A stretch of DNA of 64,000 nt, taken from positions 141,410,444 through 141,474,443 of the forward strand of contig CM061228.1 in assembly GCA_030844895.1 (NCBI GenBank), given 5' to 3'. Each line of letters opens with the position of its first letter. Position 1 is the first letter of the stretch. The position numbers and the translations under genes are program-made. This DNA is from Ambrosia x helenae. Lineage: Eukaryota > Streptophyta > Magnoliopsida > Asterales > Asteraceae. Shown here piece after piece: positions 23,159 to 34,577 of the stretch. The notes beneath the pieces were generated by a model that saw only the letters and a program-made list of their open reading frames with translations, ran no database searches and was not told the origin of the DNA.

Positions 23159-23434
23159 TCATCCCCACGTTAAAAGAATTTTCGTCCCGAAAATTGCACA
23201 AGTACCAAAAGGAATAACAAAAGAAACAGACAAAAGATAGAAACCAAGAGAGAGATTTACCCGAGTTGTCACAGTATGGTTCATCACATAATAAAAATAT
23301 GTTATAATAATAAAAAAAAACTTCATTAGAACTTACACATAATATAAATACGATTGTCTTTGCAAATTTAAAAAAAATAAATACATGTAGTTGTTCATTC
23401 AAATCTATTTTCGAGGCTTTACTCGTTGAAGATA
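23159..23434 (-). mobile_element. Remnant of Ty3 internal 3' region
   Basis: Contains the polypurine tract and a very short polyprotein tail (NFRDENSFN) adjacent to the LTR. Further right the expected chromodomain/integrase coding cannot be found, so the internal part is lost or decayed. Confidence 0.5.
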
Positions 23435-24000
23435 TGTTGGGGAATAACCGTAACAAACGAACAAAACCGGATAACAGAAATCTCTGAAGGCACGTGATCG
23501 CTTTCAGATTGAATCAATTCGACGGTTCTATCGAATATTCAACCGGATACAATCAGAGATTGAGAATTTTCTGTATGTTGTATTTGAGATTATGAGAACC
23601 AGAGAGATTTATGATCAAGAAGATGATTTCGTAATGAAAAATTAGGGCCAAAAAACTGCCTTTTAGGCAGTTTTTCCAAGGTTTTCAAAGTTGCCAAAAT
23701 AGTCCCTCTATTTCTGAAAATTAATTTTCGGAGACATTTTTACCACAGCAATTTTAATGGAAATAAAATTTTTCCAAGCTGACCTGCAGCTCGACCCCAG
23801 CCAGGGGCTCTGCCCCTTGGACCTTGCCAGGGGCTACCGCCCCTTGGACCCTGCTCCCAGGGGCGCTGCCCCCGGACCCCCGTTCCTTAGGGGCTTCGCC
23901 CCTAAGTTCATAATAAATTCAAATAGGCGTGCACTCCGCACCACCATACCTATATGATGTATTATTATGAACATATTGATCAAACAGTCAATTCAATTAC
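23435..24000 (+). repeat. LTR-like sequence with GC-rich palindromic tandem repeats
   Basis: Begins TGTTGGGGAATAACCG, resembling a Ty1/copia LTR start, although no right end or primer site was found. At 23785-23905 four to five copies of a unit such as CAGGGGCTCTGCCCCTTGG are arrayed, each a GGGGC...GCCCC hairpin. Such arrays are common in plant retroelements. Assignment is tentative. Confidence 0.4.
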
Positions 24001-24859
24001 ACTAAAATATCTAACAAGATAGTGATTCAAGGTTTGATGGTTCTCTTTGAAAAAAAGTGTCAATTCTTTTCATACCTGTATCTTTTATATTTCTCTTAGA
24101 TTGTATATTGTAAAAAATAACAAATCTGGAATTGAAAATATTACATGCTAGCATATGGTTCTGCAGAGCCTTCATTAAGGTTATTAGCTATGAACCACTT
24201 ATGTTGGTTTAAGGAGGCGAGATAAACAAAGTAATATGCTTTTGGTAACATTAACTATGAACCACTTATGTTGGTTTATGTTACACAATCTACATCTGTT
24301 TATTGTTATTAGTGAGTTGTAACAAAATGATGCTATTATATTGTTTTTTATTCTCAAACTTGGATAAGATTCTAGCACTAGTTTATGGTAAGTTTTTGGC
24401 AGTATGCTTTTCTTATATATCAGTTGTGAGTATAACGCATATACACAGAACATAAGAAAACCCTATTTTAGTGTTGGGTCAACCTAGTTATGTAAAAAAA
24501 AAAAACCGAGTACCACAGGTCTCAAACCGGTAACCTATAGTTTGAAAGATGGGAGCCTTGACCACTTGAGCTAGTCACATGATTTTGTTATGGGTTCATA
24601 GCCAAATTTTTTTATGGGTTCATGGTTAATTTTTCCTATGTATTTCTACTAAAAACCGAAAACCCAGTGGGTTCGCCTGAACCCGTAACTCCCTTCCTAA
24701 ATCCGCCCCTGCTCTAGAGTAAAAGCCATATGTGTCGGTGTATGCAAATATAATATATTAAATAAAATGAAGTATTTTTATAAAAGACATACCATTTGTG
24801 GATTAATACCACCAGCAGCAACATATTATATTGACTTTCCCAATAGGATTGCCAATTCC

Positions 24860-27335
24860 CTGAAATCCAAGATCACAACAATATTTATACATTGTTAAAG
24901 ATTTCAAGCAAAATCAGTTTAAATTATTAATTATCTTATATTAATAATGTATAAACTTAGCATAATTTTATAAGCCAGCATATTAGTTTATTAAGATTCA
25001 AAATCTACAAACTTACCTAATAGCTTAAAACTCATTAGATTAATGGACTAATAAATAGAATGTGGCACTCAAAAATCCTATATAACTAACCGAAAAATGT
25101 TGCAATAGGCAGTGATAACTGATCCTAAGTTACTTCATATAAATCTTGTTGAATAATTTTCAGATTTTAATTGCCGAGGCGGCCAATACATAGATCATTA
25201 AAAACAATAAGAACAACTCAAACCAACATGTATATAAGAGGACTGTGAATGTCAAGCGCTATACATTTAACCAAAATAGGCTCAATTTGGTTCGGGTTAA
25301 TACGGCCTTTGGCCAAATAGGTTTGGGTCAACGCCAAAAAAGGTACGGGTCAAAACGGGTTGATTAAAAGAAGGTATTATATGGTTGAGTTATAGAAATA
25401 TAACATAGATCATGTTAGTTTATGGGAACCCATTTAACCCAACGTACAACATAACCATAACCATAACCATAATTCATATACAATCTAGCACTTCATTAAA
25501 CTACAATGCAAACAACAAATTCTCACTTGAAAAAGCAAAAGAGTACTTTCCTTCTCCTTTCAATCCTCTTTAAACAAACCTTAATTTACCCAATTAAACA
25601 AATCCCCTGTTTCTTTATCTTTATGTTGTCAAACCCTTATTCATCTAATAAACCGTGATTATGATTCATTGGCTAAAGACGTTTTACCCTTGGGTACTAT
25701 TATTTTCTTATATCTTAAGTGCATGCAAACTTTTTATTCACGCATTCGGACCTCCTAAAATGGTGTTCATATTAATATTTTTTGACTTCATGAAAAAGAA
25801 AAAACTAAACATTAGCATTTCATCGAGCACCTGGAGTGTAACCAACAATCAACAAAACAAACAGCAATCAAAGCACATGCAACAATTTCATCCCCAACAA
25901 AAAATAAAAACAGGCAAAATAAGCAAAACGCATACAAAGAAAACAGAAAAAAAATACCTGGACGGAACGATCAACAATCAGAGCCAAGCAACAAAGCGGC
26001 CTACCTGCAACATAGAAAAAAGAACAGAAGAAAACCAAACAGAAGTGTTAAGTGTGCCTGCAAACGGAAGACAAAGGCAAAAAAACAGGAAATTAGATGC
26101 AGAACAAAGTTAAAAACTCATCGGAAGCCAACGAACGAAAATTAGACGACGACGAAAACGTGATCACAGGATGTCACGACCGAACCGGCATCACCACCTG
26201 TCCCTATCTTCCCCTCTTTGCTTCATCTTTGCCGATTCTGATATACTTGAAAGATGAACACAGACCTTGATTGTGTAACTGACTTTCTCTCTCTAAAATG
26301 CTGAAAATACTGTGTGTGTGGATAGGTGTCTGGTATATAGAAAAGCTTCAGGTGTTGATGAAGACTTTCTCTCTCATCTTTTCGAAATGTTATCTATAGT
26401 GGGAGTGAGAGCCAAAGTGCTATATAGGATGATGATTGATGACAGTGACAACAATGATGAAGATGATCAAGTAATTATAGAATTGAATGCTAAGTTTGAG
26501 CCTCTGAGAGCATTTGAAAATCTTCTATCCTCATCTTAATTTCGGTTGTCGTTTCTAGGGTTTCCATTCCATACTTCATTTTGTTAAGTCGTTCGGCCCA
26601 GTAGCATCCTTTAAATCCACAAAAAGGTACGCATTGTGTTTCCATTTCATGATCTCAACTGTAGATTATAAGGTAGCATGATCAAGGTGGTATTAACTGT
26701 TGAAATGTTTTTATGCGTATGTGTTTGTGATGGCTAGACTCCATGGTTGGATCAAACGCATGTGGTCTTTGTCCATTGTAAATGAAGAATGAAACAATGT
26801 AGGAAAATGGTATAAACAATAGGAAATTTTCATTGTTACATTAGCAAGGTTTACATTATTTATCAATTTATCATTTATCAACCTACTATATTGATTATGG
26901 TCAACTTATTAGGTTTGTTATTTTTTGTATACAGAACGTTATATATATTTGTTACTTGTATGTCGTGAAGTGGGTCGTGTGTTTGTTTTGCTAGTCTTGC
27001 TCAATTATTATTTCCGATTAAAGCGGATCAATAGTATCTTATAGGTAATATTATTGTGCAGAGGGGTATTGCTGGTCAAGAACATCAGAAAGACATGCAT
27101 CAAAGTTGAGGTTGACTTATTTGAAACTCGCCTATTTTGACTTGAATGTTACAACCATAGCCAATATCATTACCAGTGACAGCCTAATAATTAAAAAAAT
27201 CCATAAGTGAAAAGGTATGTCAAATTTTCATGGAGTCTGTATTGTCAATTTAATTTATAGAAACAAAAACGCAGGTGCTAATGTTTGTGATGAATGTAAC
27301 AAATTTCATTAGGACATATATTGTGTTATTTCCGT
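24860..27335. other. Intergenic DNA without recognised genes
   Basis: AT-rich. Open frames at 25655-26113 and 26312-26539 have biased or low-complexity composition and no recognised family. A short ATAACC tandem lies near 25448-25472. Repeats of GGTTCGGGTTAATACGG style at about 25285-25370 suggest an old repeat. Nothing further supported. Confidence 0.4.
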
Positions 27336-27343
27336 GTTATTGG

Positions 27344-28055
27344 TAGGGGTGTTCAGAATTCGATTCGAATTCGAAAAATTCGAAATTCGATTTAGTTCGA
27401 TTCGATTACCAAGAATTCGATTCGATTATTAAGAATTCGAATTCGATTCGATTCGAATTCGAGTCCAGTAAATCGAATACGAATCGAATACGAATTTATG
27501 ATTTTAAATTCGATTCGATTCGAAATTCGAATAAAAAATTGTACATGTATATTTTTTTAAATATATATACACATATACACATTATTATATACACAAGTAT
27601 ACAAATTGGAAAAAAAAAAACTTCTAAATTTTGGTCAAACTCTAAGAACCCATAGTGTCTATAACTTTTAGCATAACCATGTTTTATATATTTACCTTAT
27701 ATATCACAAAACTCTATAAAACTATACTCTCTACTATTTTTACTATTCTCGTATTTGACATATTGTTGTTTATCAATTTTGTAGATTTGTATTTTATATG
27801 TTAAAAATAATGAGTTTGTATTAGTTTTAAAACTAAAAGTAAAACAATTTGATATTTAAGGTGAATTTGAACTAAATCGAATTTATTCGAATTCGATTCG
27901 AATTCGAGTTTCTTATTCGAATCGAATACGAATCGAATAAATTGAATTTTAAACGAATACGAATCGAATACGAATTCAGGTAAAAATATTAAAAATTCGA
28001 ATAATTCGATTCGAATAATTCGAAAATTCGTTATTCGATTCGTTGAACAACCCTA
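27344..28055. mobile_element. hAT foldback MITE with TTCGATTCGAA words
   Basis: Termini TAGGGGTGTTCAGAATTCG and, inverted, TGAACAACCCTA, flanked by the perfect 8-bp target duplication GTTATTGG (27336-27343 and 28056-28063). About 200 bp at each end consist almost only of overlapping AATTCGATTCGAAT words; the centre is ordinary AT-rich DNA. No coding capacity. Confidence 0.9.
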
Positions 28056-28208
28056 GTTATTGGTTTAGAATTGTTGTCTTTGTTGCAAGTTGAGTGTAAG
28101 AGACGTGGTATGTTATTAAAAACAATTAAATGACACATCTACGTTTTCAGAACAGGGCTTTAAGTCCTCCAGACATTATAACATTGTACTATTTCATCTT
28201 TTACTAAT

Positions 28209-28553
28209 TTCGTGTGGCCCTCGGGGGGCAAAAATAAAGTTGCACTAGTTTTAACGTTATTTTACTAATTTCGTGAAAATAACGTTAAAAACGACAGACG
28301 GTTAATCATGCATCATGTGGTGGCATGGATAGCCAAAAGACAAAGGGGTACATGCACCGATCAGGTTTGTCCCGATTGCTAAGTGTTCTGTGTCTTATGT
28401 CCAAGGCTTGATACCAAACCACATCGAGCCGGGGTTTCACTGGAAGCAGTCTCTCTATTCTTAGGGGTAGAGGTAAGGCTGTCTACATCTTACCCTCCTC
28501 AGACCCTACCTTAACTTTGCTATAGGTGGGATTAACTGAGTATGATGATGATG
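28209..28553 (+). repeat. SINE-like short interspersed repeat, copy 3 of 3
   Basis: Includes the same leader as copy 1 (GGGGGGCAAAAATAAAGTTG and the inverted AACGTTATTTT pair) and the full core ending at TGAGTATGATGATGATGA. Same orientation as the other copies. Confidence 0.6.
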
Positions 28554-30445
28554 ACTATTTCATCTTTTACTTCATCATTCATCTCATCTTTATGTGTTCC
28601 TTTCAGCAAAAACTAAAAACATTCTAGAATAAACTTATGATTACGGTTTTATACTTGAAATGAGTTGTTTTTTGTTGGTTAAAATATTCATGACTTTGTT
28701 ATACTCAACTTTCTCATTTGATTTGGGATGTACTGGGTGTACATCCGGGTCTCTAACCTAGTTAAATATATACAAGTAACACAAGAAGTGTGTCCGCGTG
28801 ATGCGACGTGAAACACAGACACTGTCAGGGTGGGCACGACTCGGTCAATTTGGTTTTTATCTTTAAATGAAGTCATCGGTTACTCTATTTTATGAATCAA
28901 TCGGTTTCTGATTAATCAATTCGGTTTATTTGCTTAGAGATACATGAAATTTAGGCATAAATAGTGCACTTAAAAGCTACCTTCTTCTTCCACCTTAATT
29001 TTCTGTCTCTATTAAAAAGCAAACTCTTCGTAGTTTTCCTCATAGTTGTTAAAAGCGTAAGATGCACTCAAGACATACAGGGTGAGCTTTGGGTTTCAAT
29101 GCAAGACGTTTACAAAGTGAGTGTTATTTTAAGTGAGCCGCACAATAAAAAATTACATTTTTTCAGTGACTTTGAAATATGTTGGACATTTCTTAGATGA
29201 GCAGATCAACCACTAGTGATGGTGTGGTTATGATTTATGTACAAATTCTTATTTGGTAAGTTGTTGATAGAGCCGCCACGATGGAATACAAATTCAATAT
29301 CTATATTTCTACTTTCACCACGCACACCCCTTCTATCCCGTTCCATGACACGTGTATAAGACCATCAAACCCATGACATCCACGTGTCCCTTGTTATTCG
29401 AGAAGCATGCAGGATAACCAACCCACTAACCAACCAATACACTACAATAAACAATACAAGAAATAACAAATATAAATAAGGATAATTTTAGTTAATTATA
29501 TTATTTGGTGTTTTGATTTGTGGTATGGGCTGTTGTTTTGGTATGTACATTTTATGACTTATGTTAGGGTGATAGTTGTTAAAAGCTATTGTATTTTGCG
29601 TCTAGGTCTAATTTTTAGGCGAAGAGATGCAGTTGTGCTTTGAGTCAAGGAAATTACGCTTTAATTCTTTAGGTGATGGTTTAGGCGCAGATTTCAGCTA
29701 GATTCTCAAATTCCGAAGAGTTTTCAACCAAATTCGTTAAATTATGGCTAGATTCCAGCCAGATTTCTACTTTATCTAAGGAAAACTACTAAATAGATGA
29801 AAGATAGTATTATTTTAATATATTTTTCTTGATTTTCTTTGTTTGTTTTTTTTTATCTTAGACATTCGTTTTTTTGCGCTACGCGCCTAGGCCTCAGACG
29901 AGACCTATGCGCCTAGCGCTTTGATAACTATGCTTAGGGTTGAGTACAAAAGTATATATAAATGAGGTCAAGGGTATGAATTTGTACATAACAGAATTAT
30001 AGAGTTCACATAAATTAAATAGCCGATCTTTTGTTTGGACCAATATTTTCTTGTGTTTCAATTCATCTTATTGTTTATTGATAGTTTTCGAAGGCTTTTC
30101 TTCTATCAATAGAAAGGTTTTTGGCTTCTATAGAAAAATCGGCTAAACACTCGGCTATATGTATCACATTTAAACTTTACATCTATTTACTTAAAATTAA
30201 ATCTATGAGTCACAAACATGTCAATAAGATTTTAACAGATAAGATTTGATAATTTCTTATTAGTTTCTATGATTAGTTTACGCGTTTGGATTCATGCTTA
30301 TTTTATTTTACGCTATTTTAGGTTAATTTATTTAAAGTTTTAAACCGAACAACGACCATAGTTAAATTTAAGTTATTGAACAAATACGTCTATGAAATCG
30401 GAATCTTCGAGTCCTTTCCAATATGTTTAGGAGGAAGTTGAATTC
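28554..30445. other. Intergenic DNA, one GCGCC-rich degenerate repeat
   Basis: No gene recognised. About 29575-29935 is bounded by GTTGTTAAAAGCTATTG and TTTGATAACTATGC and contains GCGCCTAGGCCTCAGACG-type words, a repeat style also seen at 3208 and 59270-59410. Confidence 0.4.
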
Positions 30446-30460
30446 AAGTGGACCCTATCC

Positions 30461-30794
30461 ATGTCCTTCACAGGTAGCTCAGTTGGTGAATGGACCTAGG
30501 ATCCTTCTTGGAGGTCCCAGGTTCGATTCCCACGAAGGACATAATGAGAAATGATGGATGACTCTTGGCCTTTGGTCATGGGTTCGAGTCCTGATCTCGT
30601 CAGGTTTACCGGTTCACTACTGTCGTGCCTTCGGGCGGGTATGTGGGTCGGGTTTTCCCTGAAAGCGGGTTGTCAGGCGGGCTAGGGGCTTCGTGCGTCC
30701 GGGGTGGGCCGGGCTGTGCCCCTGTCTTTGCCATTAGGGGCCGCGTACGAATCACCCAACGTTGTTTAATTGGCCATTCAAAAAAAAATAAAAA
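30461..30794 (+). mobile_element. tRNA-derived SINE (family 2), complete
   Basis: A tRNA-like head with box A TAGCTCAGTTGG (30475) and box B GGTTCGATTCC (30520-30530), a body, and an A-rich tail. Flanked by a perfect 15-bp target duplication AAGTGGACCCTATCC (30446-30460 and 30795-30809). The body phrase CCTTCGGGCGGGT and the GGGGCCGCGTAC region match the minus-strand copy at 43794-44156. Confidence 0.9.
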
Positions 30795-30826
30795 AAGTGG
30801 ACCCTATCCCTAAAAAAAAAATTCTA

Positions 30827-31982
30827 TCTATATTATTTGAAAGACACTTCAATAGTGTCTAAGTGCTAAAATGAGCCACACACAATAATTACTATTATGT
30901 CCTCTTCCACATTTGCTATTATAAGCCGCCACCCAAGTTCAACCGCCCACATTATTTATTATCTACCGCCCACATTATTTATTATCTATATATTAAATTA
31001 AACGAAGGGCCCAAAATTATTTGAATAAAACGCCCAGAAAAAAGTGCAATTAGAGGAGATAATTGTTTCAGCCAAAGACGGACCAATAGAATGAGTCGAC
31101 TTAATTGTTTCATGGCGAGGATGAGTCGACTACTGCCACTTTCAGTCAGAAGCGGCGAATGGAGATAACAACAAGCCATAGCGGTTGTGAAGGTGAGCGA
31201 CAGTCATCACTGTGGCGGCGATAGTGGCTGCAGCGGTTTGCTATGCTACGAATTGTTGATGGGTATAAATTGGGTTTTGGGATTGGTTGCTAATGTTTGG
31301 CTTTTGGTTTGTAATTCTGCAATTTAAGCTAACTTTAGTACAAAAATTCTGCACTTTAAGCCAGGTTTAGTACGAATTGTTAATTGGGGTTGAATTGTTA
31401 ACTTATTTGTTGTTGTTCTTGGATGAAATATTTGGTAGGATACTACTTTGAGTTTTCATTGGTTGTGTTTGTCATGGTTTCCTAAGCCCTTGACAAGTGG
31501 TGGCTATGATGGTCTTATAGCAAGCAGGTGGTCATACATAGCTATGTTAATGTTGCTGGTTGATCTATGGGTTTCCGAATTGAGTCACGCCAAACATAAT
31601 ATGTCTTCAGTTAGTATACGTTTTTACGTACATTTTGTTCGAAAAAGGCCGGTCAAATAACTACGCTTTCATTTCAATATATAAATTCGAAATATTTTAC
31701 GTTTCGACCACGCCGCAATGCGCGATAGGTCAAGCCGCAAGCCGCAGGTAAAGATACTACCCGTGTGCTTTTGTTTAATGAAATTCGCCTTTCAAAAGAG
31801 TAAAACAAGATTTTATTAATTTTATATCCCGACATAAAATAAAGCGTACTACTAATGTACAGATTTAGCCGTGCTTTGGCTTCAAATAAAGCGTACTACT
31901 AAACATGTATGCATAACAGCTGCGCCTGCGACGAAGCGCGTGTCAACACGCCCCGCGGCAACGCGCGGGTAACTACTACTAG
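30827..31982 (+). mobile_element. Non-autonomous Helitron abutting the FBS1-like promoter
   Basis: Starts TCTATATTATTTGAAAGAC after an A (30826) and ends with the hairpin CCCCGCGGCAACGCGCGGG, TAACTACTA and CTAG (31979-31982) before T. These are the A|TC...CTRR|T boundaries and 3' stem-loop expected of Helitrons. No Rep/helicase is encoded. Its 3' end lies about 50 bp upstream of the TATA box of the next gene. Confidence 0.75.
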
Positions 31983-32032
31983 TTAAATTAAAAAAAAGGA
32001 AACTTACCAAAACACAAAGAAACCAACCTGTC

Positions 32033-32237
32033 TATATAAATCAACTTCAATTTAGCTTCCTTTTACAAAATCTGCTCTTGTTTCCTTGTCAATTACAACC
32101 GTTATATCAATACCAATTTACTGTCACCGTAAAATCAGGCCTTGAAAAAAGGTATTTATATTCTTCTTCTTTTGGTATAATATTTGATCTGGGTATACTT
32201 GCTTCTTTTATTTATTTGTATATAATGGTAATATCAG
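32033..32237 (+). promoter_or_regulatory. Core promoter, 5' UTR and leader intron of FBS1-like gene
   Basis: TATATAAA at 32033-32040, about 205 bp before the ATG. A likely 5' UTR intron runs from GT at 32152 (AAAAAAG|GTATTT) to AG at 32237 (ATATCAG|GAACAC), leaving nine leader bases before the start codon. Confidence 0.55.
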
Positions 32238-32246
32238 GAACACATT

Positions 32247-33016
32247 ATGGCACTTAAGCAGAATCTAGAGTTAGGATTCGTTAAGCGTACAAGTTCCTTT
32301 GGTAGAAAGAGGATTTTGATATTAAATAATATGGATTTTGATTTATTTGATGTTGCTACACCTGCAAAGAAGCAGTTTTTCGAAACAAACTCTGTTTTTT
32401 GCTGTCAAAAACCTTCGCTTGAAGCTCTGCCTCAAGAAATCTTGGTAAGTTATGTTTTTCAATCTTTTTTTTTTTTTTTTTTTTTTTTTACAGAAAGGGA
32501 TGGCGGCACAGCTTGTTGTCTGTCTGCCCGCTATCTTGACGAAACGAAAATTTTATGTTTGTTTTCATAAAAAAAAAATAATAATAATAATAATCAATTT
32601 GTGTATGAAGTTATGATGATTTTGATGTTTAAATATATTAATAACAGATTAAGATATTATGTGGAGTTGATCATGATGATTTGAAGAGGGTGTTTCGTGT
32701 TTCTAAACAAATAAGAGAGGCTGTAAGTTGTTTATTATTATTATTACTATTATTTTTTTTAATCATAATTAATGTTAACAAAATAATAATAATAATATTA
32801 ATTTTGATAAACAACATGCAGGCTGTGATTGCAAAGAAGTGGCATTTTGAATATACCACACCTAAAAAGATCCCAGCTTTTAGATGTTCACTAAACTTGG
32901 AGGAGAATGCATCAAGCGATTTCGACGAAATCGAGCCTCCAAATGCTCCACAACAAATGAGATTTTATCGCCCTCGTGCTGGTATACGTGTGCCCTTGTT
33001 TGCTTTGTCCCCATAA
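32247..33016 (+). CDS. FBS1: F-box stress-induced protein, FBS1-like
   Basis: Three exons, 32247-32444, 32648-32722 and 32822-33016, join in phase 0 to a 155-residue protein, close to the size of the plant FBS family. Visible elements: the N-terminal family motif FVKRTSSFGRKRILI (about residues 10-24), an F-box split by the introns (LEALPQEIL, IKILCGVDHDDLKRVFRVSK, QIREA), the following AVIAKKWHFEYTTPKK, an acidic EIEPPNAPQQ stretch and the conserved C-terminal RPRAGIRVPLFALS. FBS proteins bind SKP1 to form SCF ubiquitin ligases and in Arabidopsis are induced by biotic and abiotic stress; they are nuclear proteins linked to 14-3-3 partners and jasmonate-related signalling. All splice sites are canonical and no lesion is present. 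The promoter is compact, with a Helitron end about 50 bp above the TATA box. The assignment to FBS1 rather than another FBS paralogue is not certain. Confidence 0.92.
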
Positions 33017-34577
33017 GCCAAAAGCCAAGAAGAATGCTAATAATAGGTTTAGGGGTATAATCTTTATACCCCTACAACATGATAGGTTTTGTTTTGTTTT
33101 GGGAATAAGTATGATTTTAGCAAATGGAGTGTTTATAGATAGGTGTTGGTATGGATTGTACATCAATCTTCAATTTTTTCGTTGAAGATGTGTGGCTTGC
33201 TTTAGGTGCTTGGTGTAAAAAGGGACAGGGATATACAACTAGTTGTTTTGTTGAATGGTTCTTCTTGATTTAATAAAAGGTTTTGTGGTTATTGGCCCAT
33301 TGCAAAGTGTAGTTTACTTACAATTTTTTATGCGCATTGTGCAAGTGTGTTTCATATGTTTTTGGAGGGAAAACCTATTGAATGAGGAGAGAAAAGAGGA
33401 CACGGTAGTGGGTGTTGATTGAACATAAAATTTAGTGTGGTCAAAAGGAAAAAAAAAATATATGCATTTTTTCAATAACTTATGTGATATAAAAATATCC
33501 AAATTTTAAATGTTACGATATTATATTATATTAGTATTGTTTTTTCTTTTTCTTTTTCCTTTTCTTTCACTTAATAAACAACATTGGATCCTTTAAATTT
33601 AATTTATAAACAACATAGATCTACGGCTTATGTTAGGGGCATCTGAAGTTATAAACGAGAAAAAGAGGTGTATGAAAGACATTATAACCGGCGTTCATAA
33701 CTCTCACCTAGGTCACTTACCACCTACTTAACCCACCACCACTTTCTCCACCATCATAATGACCTTATTGGCTTATTACTGACTGATTCAGAGTCTATCA
33801 CACAATCAGGTCTCTTAATGGTTCAACACCTAATGCACCAAAATTTCACTTATTTTTTGTGTTATCTTTTTTAATGTCTTATGATTTATGAATTTCTGTA
33901 TTTGTCTAACATTTGTTTATAAAAAAAAATATTAACATTCACCTTAGACCATCCACAAAGGCTTGATATATCCCCTTAGACCATCCACTAGATTCCTTAA
34001 ACATTAATCTTAACCCTAAAGTTATATGAAAATGAAAAGTAAAACATTAAATATATAAATTCCTTACCGTTTTTCATAAAATTATAAGGTTAATGAGTGA
34101 GATAACATTTTTTATGAAATGATAATTTTTAGTTAAACTATACACATACTGAAAATGAACCTATTGCTGATGCTCTAAAAATAGTTATAAGTTTAACAAC
34201 ACCAAATTATAAAAAATCAAAGTTACTGTAGATAACAGCTTTTAAAATATATCTTTTTCCTATTAAGAATAGTGTGTTAGTATTGAATACAAATACGAAA
34301 CTCAACAATTTTAAATGATCAACGATTTGAATTAAAACAAAAATAAAGGATTCGATATTGAATCTGATCAACCAAAAACAAAGGTTGGGTATTGAAGTTG
34401 TTTGTTTTCTCAACTTGAAAACCAAATTGTTATTTCCAACCGGGCCGAGGCCCAATGACTGAGAAAAATCAAGTAAGGGCTCAGGGCCTGACTTTAGAAC
34501 GTTTTAGATTTATGACCATAAAAAGTGACAACAAATTTTGCTTTGGGGTATTTAGGTAATATTACCTTATATATCAA
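33017..34577. other. 3' region of FBS1-like gene and AT-rich intergenic DNA
   Basis: The first 250-300 bp are probably 3' UTR. The rest is AT-rich with no recognised feature. Confidence 0.4.

Larger units (their letters stand above)
20435..24711. mobile_element. hAT element with nested LTR, in malic-enzyme intron
   Basis: Termini CAGTGGCGGATTCAGGA (20435) and, inverted, CAGGGGCGGATTTAGGA (ending 24711) are flanked by a perfect 8-bp duplication CTCTAGAG (20427-20434 and 24712-24719). The subterminal phrase with GTGGGTTCG occurs at both ends in inverted orientation. No transposase reading frame is visible, so this was a non-autonomous element that later received the LTR at 20543-23158 and probably further sequence up to about 24000. 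Confidence 0.85.
19692..24859 (-). pseudogene. NAD-ME: NAD-dependent malic enzyme pseudogene (three exons of the substrate/cofactor domain)
   Basis: Three minus-strand exons spell a continuous piece of plant mitochondrial NAD-malic enzyme, which decarboxylates malate to pyruvate. Exon a, 24859-24793, encodes GIGNPIGKVNI and, after a one-base insertion, YVAAGGINPQM. Exon b, 20052-19992, encodes VLPIMLDVAINNEKLLEDHL. Exon c, about 19795-19692, encodes YLGLRERRSAGEECISIVDE followed by LMEAPHTHWPK. These correspond to the family stretch GIGIPIGKL, YVAAAGINPQ, VLPVMLDVGTNNEKLLEDPL, YLGLRQPR and FMEAVHTRWPK. Lesions include the frameshift in exon a, loss of the AG acceptor before exon c (AACAT in place of an AG), and substitutions at conserved positions (Gly-Thr to Ala-Ile in MLDVGTNNE). 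The intron between a and b was inflated to 4.7 kb by a hAT element and an LTR. No other malic-enzyme exons were found on either side. Orientation agrees with the Helitron terminus at 19097, so capture is possible. Confidence 0.85.

Noticed and set aside
25655..26113. Open frame of 152 codons
   Set aside because: Lys/Gln/Asn-rich low-complexity composition reflecting A-rich DNA, no recognisable domain, no splice context. I do not call it a gene.
26312..26539. Open frame of 75 codons with an acidic stretch
   Set aside because: Plausible composition, but no family resemblance, no upstream promoter signal, and no relation to the malic-enzyme fragment.
30470..30545. Candidate tRNA gene (TAGCTCAGTTGG ... 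GGTTCGATTCC)
   Set aside because: It lacks a complete cloverleaf, is followed by a SINE body and poly(A), and is bounded by a 15-bp target duplication; it is a SINE head.
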